A stretch of DNA of 64,000 bases, from the NCBI GenBank assembly GCA_013376995.1, contig JACAAZ010000006.1, forward strand, positions 1-64,000. Reading direction: 5' to 3'. The notes under the pieces are model-generated. The model was not told where the DNA came from. It made no database searches and saw only the letters and a list, made by a program, of their open reading frames with translations. Shown piece after piece: positions 24,112 to 32,275 of this stretch (the first letter of the stretch is position 1; every line of letters starts with the position of its first letter). Origin of the DNA: Bacteroidota bacterium (GTDB lineage Bacteria; Bacteroidota; Bacteroidia; Bacteroidales; UBA4417). The translations under genes were made by a program, and so were the position numbers.

Positions 24112-26940
24112 ATGACCATTCGATTCAAGTATCTGCTTGTGATACTTTTTGCAATCCCGAACATCCTTTTTGCTCAAAATCCGGCCAAAGTTACTATCCG
24201 GTGCACTCTGCGTGATACAGCAAATGCAGAGGTCCCTTTCGCTACAGTTATGTTGCTGACCCCTAAGGATAGCACTCTTATCAATTTTACAACCAGCGAC
24301 GGAAAAGGGAATTTCAGTTTTAATAATATCCGTAATGGTACATACCTGTTGAAGGTTACCCATATCGGTTTTTTACCCTTACAGAAGATGATAGTGCCTT
24401 CCTCTATAGCTGTGAATGACCTGGGTGTGCTAACTATAAAACCAATTTCCAATGTACTGATGGAAGTTGTTGTGCGGGCGGCTAAAGCTCCGCTCAGGAT
24501 AAGGGGCGATACGGTTGAGTATGATGCTACTACATTCAAGGTACCACCTGGTTCAACAGTTGAGGATCTGCTTCGAAGGTTACCGGGCATTGAGGTAGAT
24601 GCTGAAGGGAACATCCGTACACAGGGAAAGGATGTGAAAAGGATATTTGTTGATGGTAAAACATTTTTTGGTGATGACCCTAAAAGTGTTACCAAAAACC
24701 TGGGAGCTGAAACTGTATCCAAAGTGCAGGTATATGATCAGAAATCGGAACAAACCCAGCTAACCGGGATTGACGATGGAACTAAAGAGAAGGCTATGAA
24801 CCTTGAATTGAAAGATGAATTCAAGAAAGGATCCTTTGGGAAACTTACAGCTGCTGTCGGGACTGATGACCGGTGGGCCGGAAGGGGCAATTACAATCGG
24901 TTTAATGATAAAAACCAGCTTTCATTCATTGGCTATGCAAACAATATCAATCAAACCGGGGTAAATTGGGAAGATTATGGTGAATTTAAAGGCCAGAATG
25001 CGTTTAACGATTACGATAACGGCGATTTTGGGTTTAGTTCCGGCGGTGGACGTTACTACTATTTCAATGGAGAAGATTCTCCCCTGAATCAATTCGATGG
25101 CAGGGGCTTTACCAAAAACTTCGGGGCAGGGAGCAATTATAACTATGACCATAAGAAGACGAAATTGAACCTGAGCTATTTCTATAATCAGTCCAGGCTC
25201 AATCTTGACCAGTATTCTTATAAGAAAACGTTCCTTAACGATAGTTCATTTGTTGATAACGATACCCTTTCACAGGAAAATTTCAGAGGTGCACACAGCG
25301 TTGCAACCCGTTTTGAGAAAGAACTCGATTCAAATAATATCATTATTGCGAAGGCTAATTTCAGGGTGAGCGGATCCAATTCAACGGATATCCAGCAAAC
25401 TTTAACCTCTACATCAGCATTAGGCTCGGAGATGGTCCCAAGTAATCATTTATCCATGAACAATCATACAGAACTTGACTCCTGGCGAATCACCAGTGCA
25501 GCCATATTCCGGCACAGGTTCAAGAAAAAAGGACGCTCTCTGGCATTGAGTGGAGGATATAACATCAACCGGTCAAACGGATCTGATTCACTTTTGTCTG
25601 TGACCGAGTTTTTTAAGGCTAAAACGGTAACCGACCAGGTTCGCCTACTCAAACGAAATGCAAGGTCAAACGATGCATCCCAGGTTAAATCCAGCATTCT
25701 TTATACAGAACCTTTATCTAAGATCTGGTACTGGGAATCATTCTACAATTTCAGCCTTAGTAATAATGGAGTGAACCGGCAGGTTAAAGACAGCAATGAT
25801 CTGCGAATGCCGGATTACAGTGTCTATTATACGGATGATGTGCTCTATAACAGGGTCGGTTCAAGTATCCGCTATTCCAATAAAGGGTTGAATGTTGCAG
25901 TGGGTGCAGCTTTGCAGCAATTACAAATTAAAGGGGATTATTCAATTGATAAAGGCCTGCCACTCCTGGATTCCCTGGACAAGAAATACAACAATTGGGC
26001 ACCTAATTTGTCAGCAAGTTACCAGCTGCCTCATAATATGTGGGTCAGTTTGAATTATAGCTATGAAATTAATCAGCCTTCTATAACTGATTTACAGTCA
26101 GTTCCAAACTCTGACAATCCTTTGTACCTTACAAAGGGGAATCCCAACCTTAAGCCGGAACGTTCACATTCCGTAAATTTTAATTTCAATTACTGGAACC
26201 CTTCCAGTTTCGCAAATGTTGGAATCGGTAGCAATTTCAGTATCTACGATGAAAACATAGTTTATGACCAGACAATCGAAATGGTTGAAAATCTCGGTTT
26301 GCGCACTACTATGATGCCAAGCAATGTTCAGGACGGCTCAAATTTCAACACTTATTTATGGTGTAGCTTCCCAATCATCAAAACCAAGTTGACAGTCGAA
26401 ATGAATGGAAACCTGGGTGTTACGAATTCACCTGCTAAAGTGAACGACGTTCTTAATGAAACAAAAAGCAGGAATTATTACCTGGATTTTGGGGTCAATC
26501 TTACGCCTTCGCCAAAATTGCTTGTTTATGTCAGTCAGAATGTCACGCTTAACAATATTGATTATTCTATTAAAAAAGAGCAAAATCAAAAGATCAGGAG
26601 CTATAATACAAATGCTTCAGTAAAGTGGCAATTTGCAAAGAAGTTCTTCCTTGAAACTAACTTCGATTACGAAATCAACAGGAATGACAAATTGAATTTT
26701 AACCGCGATATGCCCATATGGAATGCCTCAGTCAGGAAAATAATGGGTAAAAAGAACAGGGTGGAAATAAGGCTGGCAGCATTTGACCTTCTGAATAAGC
26801 GGGTATATATCAGCCAATATGGATCTGCCAACTACATCTCACATGTTAATGCCCCGACGCTGGCCCGCTATTATATGCTTAGTGCAACCTATAACCTGAG
26901 GGGATTTGAGGATAAACTCAAAAAGAATAATTTCTGGTAG
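24112..26940 (+). CDS. Outer-membrane beta-barrel protein, TonB-receptor-like
   Basis: 942 residues with a signal peptide (FAIPNILFAQ). An N-terminal carboxypeptidase-regulatory-like beta-sandwich (about residues 28-115) is followed by a plug-like region (STVEDLLRRLPGIEVDAEGN, VKRIFVDGKTFFGDDP) and a long aromatic-rich barrel ending LSATYNLRGFEDKLKKNNFW. This matches the outer-membrane barrel family of Bacteroidota that resembles TonB-dependent receptors. No TonB box is evident at the N-terminus. The next gene encodes a GLPGLI protein, a usual partner. Cargo is unknown; peptides, metals or glycans are possible. Confidence 0.88.
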   Translation: MTIRFKYLLVILFAIPNILFAQNPAKVTIRCTLRDTANAEVPFATVMLLTPKDSTLINFTTSDGKGNFSFNNIRNGTYLLKVTHIGFLPLQKMIVPSSIAVNDLGVLTIKPISNVLMEVVVRAAKAPLRIRGDTVEYDATTFKVPPGSTVEDLLRRLPGIEVDAEGNIRTQGKDVKRIFVDGKTFFGDDPKSVTKNLGAETVSKVQVYDQKSEQTQLTGIDDGTKEKAMNLELKDEFKKGSFGKLTAAVGTDDRWAGRGNYNRFNDKNQLSFIGYANNINQTGVNWEDYGEFKGQNAFNDYDNGDFGFSSGGGRYYYFNGEDSPLNQFDGRGFTKNFGAGSNYNYDHKKTKLNLSYFYNQSRLNLDQYSYKKTFLNDSSFVDNDTLSQENFRGAHSVATRFEKELDSNNIIIAKANFRVSGSNSTDIQQTLTSTSALGSEMVPSNHLSMNNHTELDSWRITSAAIFRHRFKKKGRSLALSGGYNINRSNGSDSLLSVTEFFKAKTVTDQVRLLKRNARSNDASQVKSSILYTEPLSKIWYWESFYNFSLSNNGVNRQVKDSNDLRMPDYSVYYTDDVLYNRVGSSIRYSNKGLNVAVGAALQQLQIKGDYSIDKGLPLLDSLDKKYNNWAPNLSASYQLPHNMWVSLNYSYEINQPSITDLQSVPNSDNPLYLTKGNPNLKPERSHSVNFNFNYWNPSSFANVGIGSNFSIYDENIVYDQTIEMVENLGLRTTMMPSNVQDGSNFNTYLWCSFPIIKTKLTVEMNGNLGVTNSPAKVNDVLNETKSRNYYLDFGVNLTPSPKLLVYVSQNVTLNNIDYSIKKEQNQKIRSYNTNASVKWQFAKKFFLETNFDYEINRNDKLNFNRDMPIWNASVRKIMGKKNRVEIRLAAFDLLNKRVYISQYGSANYISHVNAPTLARYYMLSATYNLRGFEDKLKKNNFW

Positions 26941-26992
26941 TCCCGGATCTGTAAAACGAATTATTAATTGTCGGAAGTTTATAACCCTATTT

Positions 26993-27787
26993 ATGAAAAG
27001 CATATTTAACAGACTGGTTATTAGTCAATTATTCAGGAGCATTATTGTTTTGTTTATCCTGGTTGGCCCCTTTTTCATATGGAAAGCAAACGGGCAGGCG
27101 ACGGAAGGAAAGATCCGGTATCTTATGACTCACAACTGGACCAAGCAGATGGCGGCAGTTGAATACCTGAGCAAGGAACAACGCGACAGGGTAACTTATA
27201 TGTGGGGTAACCGGGCTGAGTGGAAAGAGTATTCCGAGATGTTTTTTACACCTGTGCGAACCCGCTACCAGGATTCTGAAGAAAGGGCCGAGCCGGATGA
27301 TAATGGCTATTCATGGAGGATGGACGTATATGATATCAACCGGGATTTTGAAAAGCAAACTATCTATGATAGGATACAGTTGCTTGGAAAGATGTATATC
27401 ATTGAGGATACCTTAAGGCCTCAGCAGTGGAAGATACTGAATGATATTAAGGAAGTGGCCGGTCATATTTGTATGGATGCATTTTGGAATGATACCTTAA
27501 AACAGCAGAAGGTAACAGCTTGGTTTGCAATGGATATACCAGTTAGCGGCGGCCCGGAGCGGTTTTGCGGCTTGCCTGGGATGATCCTGGAGGTTGAGAT
27601 AAACGACGGGGCTTTACTGATTACTGCAGATAAAATCGAAATGAAAACACTCACCACTGAGATGGTGCTTCCCAAGAAAATAAAAGGCAAACATATTCAT
27701 GAGCAGGATTATTTCCAGGTTCTCAAAAGGCATATGGATGACAGGAAAAAGGATGAACAACCTCCTTTCTGGGGAATTCGGTATTAA
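26993..27787 (+). CDS. GLPGLI family protein
   Basis: 265 residues from the ATG at 26993, which gives a signal-anchor start (SIIVLFILVGPFFIWKANGQ); the ORF-track start at 26906 overlaps the barrel gene and is unlikely. The family name motif is present as FCGLPGMILEVEINDGALLI, preceded by a conserved tyrosine/tryptophan-rich core. GLPGLI proteins are exported, of unknown function, and usually encoded next to TonB-receptor-like barrels, as here (52-bp gap). It converges on cvpA. Confidence 0.9.
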   Translation: MKSIFNRLVISQLFRSIIVLFILVGPFFIWKANGQATEGKIRYLMTHNWTKQMAAVEYLSKEQRDRVTYMWGNRAEWKEYSEMFFTPVRTRYQDSEERAEPDDNGYSWRMDVYDINRDFEKQTIYDRIQLLGKMYIIEDTLRPQQWKILNDIKEVAGHICMDAFWNDTLKQQKVTAWFAMDIPVSGGPERFCGLPGMILEVEINDGALLITADKIEMKTLTTEMVLPKKIKGKHIHEQDYFQVLKRHMDDRKKDEQPPFWGIRY

Positions 27788-27832
27788 TGGGGTTATAAGT
27801 TATTGGTTTGAAGAGGAGAAGTCGGATCCGGA

Positions 27833-28360
27833 TCACTTGGTTTGTTCGTTTCCCAGGATCATTTCTTTGGCTTTTTCGCTGTATTTCTCCATGACCGGAT
27901 AAATTTCCATTGCAATACTTGAAAGGGGCTTGTAAAGAACAGAGCCCTTTTTTAATTCAGAAGAGATCAGGTAGGATTTAGGATCAATCTTGCCGAACAG
28001 CACTAAGAAGGCACTTACAATCAATACGCCTTTGGCAATTCCCAGCAAAAGGCCGGCAATGCGGTTAAGAAGCCCAAGCCCAGTTGTTTTTACAATTCCG
28101 GTAAGAAATTGTCCCAACAGGTATACCAGCACAATTACAGTAATAAAGGTCAACAGGTAGGCGATCCAACGGATATTGGTGCTGTGGAAGTGAAGGTCAT
28201 TTTGTAATAGGTTACTTGTGTATTCCGACAAGTGAATAGCAGCATACAATCCCAGCAGCAAACCTGCAAGCATAGCCAGCGTTATGATAAAGCCTTTCGA
28301 GAATCCCCTGTATGCAAAATAAGCCAGGGGTATCAACATGATGATATCGAGGGTGTTCAT
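27833..28360 (-). CDS. CvpA family membrane protein
   Basis: 175 residues with four predicted membrane helices and the CvpA pattern: N-terminal DIIMLIPLAYFAYRGFSKGFI, then WIAYLLTFITVIVLVYLLGQ, and LLNRIAGLLLGIAKGVLIVS. CvpA was described for colicin V production in E. coli and is linked to envelope homeostasis. It is the last gene of an apparent mlaE-mlaF-cvpA operon, 26 bp after mlaF, which supports an envelope-lipid or membrane-stress role here. The biochemical activity is unknown. Confidence 0.9.
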   Translation of the reverse strand: MNTLDIIMLIPLAYFAYRGFSKGFIITLAMLAGLLLGLYAAIHLSEYTSNLLQNDLHFHSTNIRWIAYLLTFITVIVLVYLLGQFLTGIVKTTGLGLLNRIAGLLLGIAKGVLIVSAFLVLFGKIDPKSYLISSELKKGSVLYKPLSSIAMEIYPVMEKYSEKAKEMILGNEQTK

Positions 28361-28386
28361 CGGTTATTCGGATATAAGCAGAATTA

Positions 28387-29136
28387 TCAGGTAGGCTTTA
28401 GTCTACGGGTTAATTCCGAATTAAAGACGAAAGCTTCAAGTTCAGGATTCCCTGTGTGAAGAATATTGTCGCGGGTGCCATCCCACCATAGCTTACCCTT
28501 ATAGATAAAGTAGATCTTTTCACCAATTTCAAGTACAGAGTTCATGTCGTGAGTCACCACTACTGTGGTCATATTATATTCAAGCGTAATCTCAGAGATC
28601 AGTTCATCGATAAGGTTAGCCGTCTGCGGGTCCAGTCCTGAGTTAGGCTCATCGCAAAACAGGTATTTCGGGTTGAGGGCAATAGCCCGGGCAATGGCTA
28701 CACGCTTCTTCATCCCTCCGCTTAATTCAGAAGGATATAGTTTATTGACATTTTCCAGGTTAACACGGGAAAGGCAGAAATTAGCCCTTTCCAGCTTTTC
28801 TGCCTGCGACATCCGGGCAAACATGGTTAGCGGGAACATCACATTTTCTTCAGCTGTAAGTGAATCAAACAATGCCCCACCCTGGAAAAGCATCCCGATT
28901 TCCTGGCGGATGGATTTCTTTTCAAAAAAAGATAGCGAAGTAAACTCCCTGTTGTCATATAACACATTGCCTTCCTCGAATTCATAGAGGCCAACCAGGC
29001 ATTTTAACAGCACGGTTTTACCCATCCCGCTTTGGCCAATGATGAGATTGGTTTTCCCCTGTTCAAACCGCACGGATATGTTTTCCAGAACAGTATGATC
29101 ACCAAACCTCTTTGTAATATTTATTCCCTCGATCAT
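28387..29136 (-). CDS. ABC transporter ATP-binding protein, MlaF-like
   Basis: 249-residue ATPase. Walker A IGQSGMGKTVLLKCLVG, Q-loop MLFQGGALFDSLT, signature LSGGMKKRVAIARAIA, and Walker B YLFCDEPNSGLDP followed by VVTHDMNSV. GALFDSLTAEENVMFPL and the MKKR signature variant are typical of MlaF (lipid-trafficking) ATPases. It overlaps the mlaE-like gene by 4 bp (ATGA), implying a stoichiometric complex at the inner membrane. No MCE (MlaD) gene follows; it must lie elsewhere or be absent. Confidence 0.93.
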   Translation of the reverse strand: MIEGINITKRFGDHTVLENISVRFEQGKTNLIIGQSGMGKTVLLKCLVGLYEFEEGNVLYDNREFTSLSFFEKKSIRQEIGMLFQGGALFDSLTAEENVMFPLTMFARMSQAEKLERANFCLSRVNLENVNKLYPSELSGGMKKRVAIARAIALNPKYLFCDEPNSGLDPQTANLIDELISEITLEYNMTTVVVTHDMNSVLEIGEKIYFIYKGKLWWDGTRDNILHTGNPELEAFVFNSELTRRLKPT

Positions 29137-29873
29137 GCAAGCAGAAGTTGGGTGAGTATAAGGTTTGAAAAGATTATGGCAATGCTGCTGTATACTACTC
29201 CTGAAGTACTTGCATTCCCTACTTCCAGGGCGCCGCCTGAAGTATGGTATCCATGATAAGCTGAAATGGATGTTATGATAAAGGCAAATACAACAGTCTT
29301 AGTCAGGGCATACCAAACATCATACATATGGAAGAAGGACTGAATGCCATAAATGTACCCGAATGATGTAATCAAACCGGTTGTAGTCCCGGCAACCCAT
29401 CCGCCGATCACACCCAGTACCATGCTCATCATGATCAGAAACGGAAAAATGAACATGGCAGCCATGATCTTGGGTAATATCAGGAAAGATGCTGAGTTGA
29501 TTCCCATCACCTCCAGTGCATCGATCTGCTCTGTTACCCTCATGGTGCCGATTTCAGACGCAATCCGGGATCCTACTTTTCCACAAAGAATCAAGCTGAT
29601 GATAGTGGGTGCAAATTCGAGTACCATACTCTGGCGGGTGGCAAATCCGATGGTGTATAAAGGAACCAGCGGAGAGTCAATGTTAAAAGCCATCTGGATG
29701 GTTAAAACAGCACCCATAAACACTGAAATGATGGCTACGATCCAAACAGAGTCAAGTCCTAGTTTTTCCACCTCAACGAGGAATTGACGGCGGTATACAG
29801 TCATTTTTTCCGGTTGCCTGAACACCTTCTTCAACAGCATCAGGTAACGGCCGAAATGGTATAATATCTTCAT
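29133..29873 (-). CDS. ABC transporter permease, MlaE-like
   Basis: 247-residue permease with five to six membrane segments. The MlaE pattern is clear: EKLGLDSVWIVAIISVFMGA-type start (LDSVWIVAIISVFMGAVLTI), FAPTIISLILCGKVGSRIAS, EIGTMRVTEQIDALEVMGI, and the C-terminal HTSGGALEVGNASTSGVVYS. The ATG at 29873 is preferred; the ORF track begins at a GTG two codons earlier. It is the first gene of the mlaE-mlaF-cvpA operon. It probably moves phospholipids between inner membrane and an MCE partner not encoded in the window. Confidence 0.93.
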   Translation of the reverse strand: MKILYHFGRYLMLLKKVFRQPEKMTVYRRQFLVEVEKLGLDSVWIVAIISVFMGAVLTIQMAFNIDSPLVPLYTIGFATRQSMVLEFAPTIISLILCGKVGSRIASEIGTMRVTEQIDALEVMGINSASFLILPKIMAAMFIFPFLIMMSMVLGVIGGWVAGTTTGLITSFGYIYGIQSFFHMYDVWYALTKTVVFAFIITSISAYHGYHTSGGALEVGNASTSGVVYSSIAIIFSNLILTQLLLA

Positions 29874-29972
29874 GTGCACAATAATTACCGCTAAATTAGC
29901 GTAAATTTATCCACTATCTCCATTAATCTGCTGCCAAAGATTTACTTCCTTTGTAACATTAAACTCATCAAG

Positions 29973-30185
29973 ATGCATCTAGGGACCTGTTTGCGTAAGC
30001 ATTACCTCTTCATTTTACTTGTCGGGGCCATTCTTATCCTGGCTTCAAGTTGTGTTACTACAACCTACAATAACAGAAACTGGCGCAGGCTTCCGCCTTC
30101 AACCGGGCACAGCAAGTGTGGCTGCCTGATCCAAAAACATACGATTTCTTTTTCAGAGCAAAATGGCGAAACTATCCGGGCTTGA
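29973..30185 (+). CDS. Small putative lipoprotein overlapping the SprT-like gene
   Basis: 70 residues with a plausible lipoprotein signal (FILLVGAILILASSC, cysteine at residue 27) and a short cysteine-bearing tail (HSKCGCLIQKH). It starts in the divergent spacer with mlaE and its 3' end overlaps the SprT-like ORF by 23 bp in another frame. The lipobox makes chance unlikely, and small lipoproteins at this position are plausible in Bacteroidota. Function is unknown. Confidence 0.55.
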   Translation: MHLGTCLRKHYLFILLVGAILILASSCVTTTYNNRNWRRLPPSTGHSKCGCLIQKHTISFSEQNGETIRA

Positions 30186-30822
30186 AAGTCCGTCTCTTCT
30201 GCTCTTACGATTCCCGGAAGAATCCCGCTACCTTATAGCTGAGTACCTGCAGAAATACAACTTCCGGATCAAGATTACAACTCCCAGGAAACTAAGGTTA
30301 GGCTCATTCAAGGCCACTAACAAGGGAGAACTTCCGCTGATCCACATTAACAACGACCTGGGTCCATATTCTTTTTTGCTGGTATTCCTGCACGAATTGG
30401 CTCATCTCCAGGTATGGCTGACCCATGGCCGGAAAGTTCTGCCCCATGGTAAGGAATGGAAGAATTCATATCATCAGCTGGTTCTTCCGCTTCTTGCAGG
30501 CGATGCTCTTTCCTTTGATCTGCAAGCCTGCCTGGCCCGATTTTTCACAAATTCAAAAGCTTCTTTCCATCGCGATATTGTTTTTCAGCGATTGTTACAC
30601 CAACTTGATGGAAAGGGTGAACTGCTTATGTTAAAAGATATCCCGGGGAAAAGCGACTTCTGCTTATCTGATGGTCGCAGGATGATAAAACTTGAAAGGA
30701 TCCGCACAAGATACAAATGCTATTGCCCTTCAAACCGGAAATATTACCTCGTATCGCCTGCAGCCCAGGTGTTCCTTAACAACATTCCGGGAGTAGAACA
30801 GCTGGGAATGGCTAATTCGTGA
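30163..30822 (+). CDS. SprT-like zinc metalloprotease-domain protein
   Basis: 219 residues. A zincin motif FLHELAHLQVWLTHG is followed by the characteristic SprT extension PHGKEWKNSYHQL, then a later region with RTRYKCYCPSNRKYYLV, probably part of a degenerate zinc-binding tail. The SprT family is related to eukaryotic SPRTN, which cleaves DNA-protein crosslinks, but bacterial members are mostly uncharacterised. No signal peptide is seen, so it is cytosolic. It overlaps the small lipoprotein ORF upstream. Confidence 0.85.
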   Translation: MAKLSGLESPSLLLLRFPEESRYLIAEYLQKYNFRIKITTPRKLRLGSFKATNKGELPLIHINNDLGPYSFLLVFLHELAHLQVWLTHGRKVLPHGKEWKNSYHQLVLPLLAGDALSFDLQACLARFFTNSKASFHRDIVFQRLLHQLDGKGELLMLKDIPGKSDFCLSDGRRMIKLERIRTRYKCYCPSNRKYYLVSPAAQVFLNNIPGVEQLGMANS

Positions 30823-30987
30823 GAAAGGTAAAATGGCTATGCATGGATGCAATGACAGTCATTGCCAGTCATTACAATTTCGGTTTTACTTAAGCGGAAT
30901 TTCGGCAGGTTTCTGGATAAAAACAGATGCTAATTCGCAGAGTTATAAATTATTTAGGATTAAAGTATGCATTGATCAGGCTTTTTT

Positions 30988-30995
30988 TATTTTTG
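30988..30995 (+). promoter_or_regulatory. -7 promoter element for manC
   Basis: TATTTTTG matches TAnnTTTG and lies 55 bp before the manC ATG. A -33 TTTG at standard spacing is not evident. Confidence 0.45.
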
Positions 30996-31050
30996 TAGAA
31001 AGGGGTTGAACAGATAATTAGGAAGTGACTAATAAATTAATGCTATTAAG

Positions 31051-32142
31051 ATGAATAAAAAGAACTATTGTGTAATCATGGCGGGAGGAGTCGGAGCCCG
31101 TTTCTGGCCTATGAGCCGAACACTTCGCCCTAAGCAGTTCATAGATATACTTGGAACCGGGGAAACTCTTATTCAACAAACTTTCAGGAGGTTTTCTTCT
31201 ATTTGTCCCCCTGAAAATATATTCGTCGTTACTAATGATTTATACAGGGATCTTGTTATTGAACAGCTGCCAAATATAGTTCCTGATCATGTCCTTTGCG
31301 AACCGGTCAGGAGGAACACAGCTCCCTGTATTGCTTATGCTTGTCACAAAATTGCGAAACTTGATCCGGAGGCTTCTATTGTTGTTGCTCCTTCCGATCA
31401 CATTATTCTCAAAGAGGAGGTTTTTAATAACACCATCAATACTGCCCTTCAAGCTGCAGGTGAAAATGACTGGCTGCTTACCTTAGGCATTATGCCAAGC
31501 CGGCCTGATACCGGTTATGGATATATACAATTCGACGATACCAACTCATTCCCACCGGATGGTTTGGTTCGCAAAGTGAAAACTTTCACTGAAAAGCCAC
31601 ATTATGACCTTGCAGTTTCATTTCTGCAATCAGGTGATTTTCTGTGGAATTCAGGGATCTTTATCTGGTCATTAAAAAGTATTCTCAAAGCTTTTGATAG
31701 CCATCTTTCTGACGTCAATTCCATTTTCAAGGATGGGGATAAACTCTACTTTACCAAGGGTGAAAATGATTTCATCAAAAGAGCGTATACCATCTGCAGC
31801 AATATCTCAATCGATTATGGTGTGATGGAAAAAGCAGATAATGTGTATGTTATTCCCGCTGATCTTGGTTGGTCCGACCTTGGAACCTGGGGCTCCTTAT
31901 ACGAAGCCCGGACCAAAAATGCTAATGAAAATGCCATTGTCGGAAATAATGTACTTACTTTCGATACAAACAATTGTATTATCACCTTACCAGGTAATAA
32001 AGTTGCGTTGATCCAGGGTTTAAAGGACTTCATCGTTGTCGATGAAAATGATGTATTGCTCATTTGCGAACGAAATGAAGAACAAAGGATACGGGAATTC
32101 GTTGAAACCGTCAGGGAACATTTGGGCGAAAAATTTGTATAA
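31051..32142 (+). CDS. manC: Mannose-1-phosphate guanylyltransferase
   Basis: Makes GDP-mannose from mannose 1-phosphate and GTP for glycan synthesis. The nucleotide-binding signature VIMAGGVGARFWPMSRTLRP ends in PKQF. VAPSDHIILKEEVF, GYGYIQFDD, VKTFTEKPHYD and FLWNSGIFIWS follow; the C-terminal half has a short left-handed beta-helix start (NCIITLPGNKVALIQGLKDF). At 363 residues it is the monofunctional form without a phosphomannose isomerase domain. It stands alone before the S46 peptidase; it may supply surface or T9SS-linked polysaccharide. Confidence 0.95.
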   Translation: MNKKNYCVIMAGGVGARFWPMSRTLRPKQFIDILGTGETLIQQTFRRFSSICPPENIFVVTNDLYRDLVIEQLPNIVPDHVLCEPVRRNTAPCIAYACHKIAKLDPEASIVVAPSDHIILKEEVFNNTINTALQAAGENDWLLTLGIMPSRPDTGYGYIQFDDTNSFPPDGLVRKVKTFTEKPHYDLAVSFLQSGDFLWNSGIFIWSLKSILKAFDSHLSDVNSIFKDGDKLYFTKGENDFIKRAYTICSNISIDYGVMEKADNVYVIPADLGWSDLGTWGSLYEARTKNANENAIVGNNVLTFDTNNCIITLPGNKVALIQGLKDFIVVDENDVLLICERNEEQRIREFVETVREHLGEKFV

Positions 32143-32275
32143 ATTTTCTTCTTTTTCAATAACCAGGCTGGCCTTTTGTGAAAGGGCTGGCGCGGCTTTT
32201 AGTTTGCCGATAATCAACTCAAACCCGCTTATTAACTCTTAATCCGTTTCACCCCCGAAAATTCATCAAAACACA

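Noticed and set aside
24174-24722. 182-residue antisense ORF inside the barrel gene
   Set aside because: It is the mirror of a well-supported outer-membrane protein and has no independent features. The same holds for the long antisense ORFs inside pheS (7141-7572), the kinase and the RND gene.
26906-26992. Longer start for the GLPGLI gene
   Set aside because: It would overlap the barrel gene and place 29 basic residues before the signal segment. The ATG at 26993 gives a normal signal sequence.
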